The position numbers and the translations under genes are program-made. The notes under the pieces are model-generated. The model was not told the origin of the DNA, did no database searches, and worked only from the letters and a program-made list of their open reading frames with translations. A stretch of DNA of 13,548 bases from NCBI RefSeq assembly GCF_002423035.1, contig NZ_DIUM01000112.1, forward strand, positions 13,354 through 26,901, read 5' to 3'. The stretch comes from Thiocapsa sp. UBA6158. GTDB lineage: Bacteria > Pseudomonadota > Gammaproteobacteria > Chromatiales > Chromatiaceae. Shown here piece by piece: positions 12,912 to 13,548 of this stretch (positions are counted from its first letter, which is position 1; every line of letters begins with the position of its first letter).

Positions 12912-13526
12912 TCACTGACAGTCGTAGCGCACATCCATCGCCGTATCGATCCGGCGAACCACCTCCCAGTGAGTCTTGTAATCGATCGGGATGAATTGCG
13001 ACTCGCCCGACTTTTCGAACTCGGCCGCCAGCTCAGAGCCATCCCACGGGAAGCTGAAGAAGGCATCTCTGATCGCGTCGACAAGCTCGGGCTTAAGATT
13101 GTAGACGTGCCCGTAACCTGTCGTCGGGAAGGTCTGTGACGTGTACAAGCTCACCACCTGATCCGGCTGAACGACCCCGCGCGCCAGCATCCGCCGGAGC
13201 ACCGAGTTGGCGATCGCCGCAGCCGGATAATCCTTGTTGGCGACCCCGATGATGGAGTTGTCGTGCTTACCCGAGAACACCGGCTCGAAATCCTTCTCGG
13301 CATTCAGCCCGTACTCGGCCTTCAGCATCGCCGAGGGTGCCTTGTAGCCCGAGTTGGAGGTCGGCGCAGTGAAGGCGAGCTTCTTGCCCTTGATGTCCTC
13401 GACCGCCTCGATGCCGCTGCCGGGATAGGTGATGATCTCCATCTCGTAGCCGTAGCTGCCGTCGGCCGACGCCATCATGGCGAAGGGCACGAAGCCGGCG
13501 CAGTTGACCGCGAGCGGGTTGGACCC
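12912..13526 (-). CDS. phnD: PhnD-type periplasmic substrate-binding protein, 5' end missing
   Basis: C-terminal two thirds of the binding protein that delivers phosphonate-, phosphite- or phosphate-like ligand to the PhnC-PhnE transporter. The recognisable product starts GSNPLAVNCAGFVPFAMMA and continues with IEAVEDIKGKKLAFTAP, SNSGYKAPSAML, FEPVFSGKHDNSI, PAAAIANSVLRRM and FPTTGYGHVYNL, the type II binding-protein layout of the family (PhnD/PtxB). About 205 residues remain; the signal peptide and first part are absent. Upstream of codon GGG at 13526-13524 the frame reads WD then TAA (13535-13533) in AT-rich sequence unlike the gene. The gene is therefore interrupted at this point, or the assembled sequence switches to a repeat. 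The GTG at 13490 is an internal codon, not a real start. The ligand cannot be decided from sequence. Confidence 0.85.
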   Translation of the reverse strand, partial: GSNPLAVNCAGFVPFAMMASADGSYGYEMEIITYPGSGIEAVEDIKGKKLAFTAPTSNSGYKAPSAMLKAEYGLNAEKDFEPVFSGKHDNSIIGVANKDYPAAAIANSVLRRMLARGVVQPDQVVSLYTSQTFPTTGYGHVYNLKPELVDAIRDAFFSFPWDGSELAAEFEKSGESQFIPIDYKTHWEVVRRIDTAMDVRYDCQ

Positions 13527-13548
13527 ATCCCATTATACACAACTTTGA
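13527..13548. mobile_element. Possible insertion-sequence end interrupting phnD
   Basis: The last 22 bases are AT-rich against a GC-rich background and break the phnD frame. They contain TTATACACAA (13533-13542), which also occurs in the Tn5/IS50 outer end. The best reading is the terminal inverted repeat of an IS4-family (IS50-like) element, with the assembly stopping inside that repeat. An adapter remnant is an alternative, because Tn5-based library mosaic ends share TTATACACA, but the flanking bases do not match one. Confidence 0.3.

Noticed and set aside
12884..13084. N-terminal extension of phnC to 13084
   Set aside because: The extra residues overlap phnD in another frame and show no ABC-ATPase character; ATG 12883 gives the normal PhnC start before the conserved LTKRY segment.

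Overview
The window is GC-rich, has strong Shine-Dalgarno sites and is densely packed with genes. Its core is an alpha-carboxysome (cso) locus of the proteobacterial type. A CbbR-type regulator, anaerobic-type cobalamin genes and a phosphonate/phosphite-type transporter flank it. This gene mix fits a chemo- or photoautotrophic gammaproteobacterium, most likely a purple sulfur bacterium of the Chromatiaceae kind. That assignment is inferred from gene content and protein character; no marker gene is present.

Plus strand, 1-8017: after about 150 bases without a recognisable gene (cbbL and cbbS would be expected just upstream) come csoS2 (scaffold), csoSCA (carbonic anhydrase), csoS4A and csoS4B (pentamer vertices), two csoS1 genes (hexamer facets), a bacterioferritin-like gene, acRAF (Rubisco assembly factor), a short disordered Pro/Ala/Thr-rich ORF ending in RRVWPD that may be a McdB-type carboxysome-positioning protein, and a LysR regulator (cbbR). 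CsoS2 gathers Rubisco and ties it to the shell, CsoSCA turns bicarbonate into CO2 inside, CsoS1 and CsoS4 build the icosahedral shell, and acRAF helps make Rubisco. No csoS1D, cbbQ/cbbO, mcdA or DAB transporter gene lies in the window.

Most gaps inside the cso operon hold an RNA hairpin: upstream of csoS2, csoS2/csoSCA, csoS4B/csoS1, csoS1/csoS1 and csoS1/bfr. The junctions that look translationally coupled (csoSCA/csoS4A, csoS4A/csoS4B) have none. The hairpin between the two csoS1 genes is the most striking: its whole 10-nt loop is perfectly complementary to a segment 34 nt downstream, so it could form a pseudoknot or switch just before the second csoS1.

Minus strand, 13548-7990: a phnD-phnC-phnE-phnE transporter, read from the right edge inward, then cobJ/cbiH with an unassigned C-terminal region, then cbiG lacking its C-terminal domain. 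A dispersed palindromic repeat and a possible promoter separate cobJ from cbiG. cbiG and cbbR converge and overlap by 28 bp. At the right edge the phnD frame is lost: AT-rich sequence resembling an IS50/Tn5-type end replaces the coding sequence, so phnD is probably interrupted there or the assembly breaks at a repeat.
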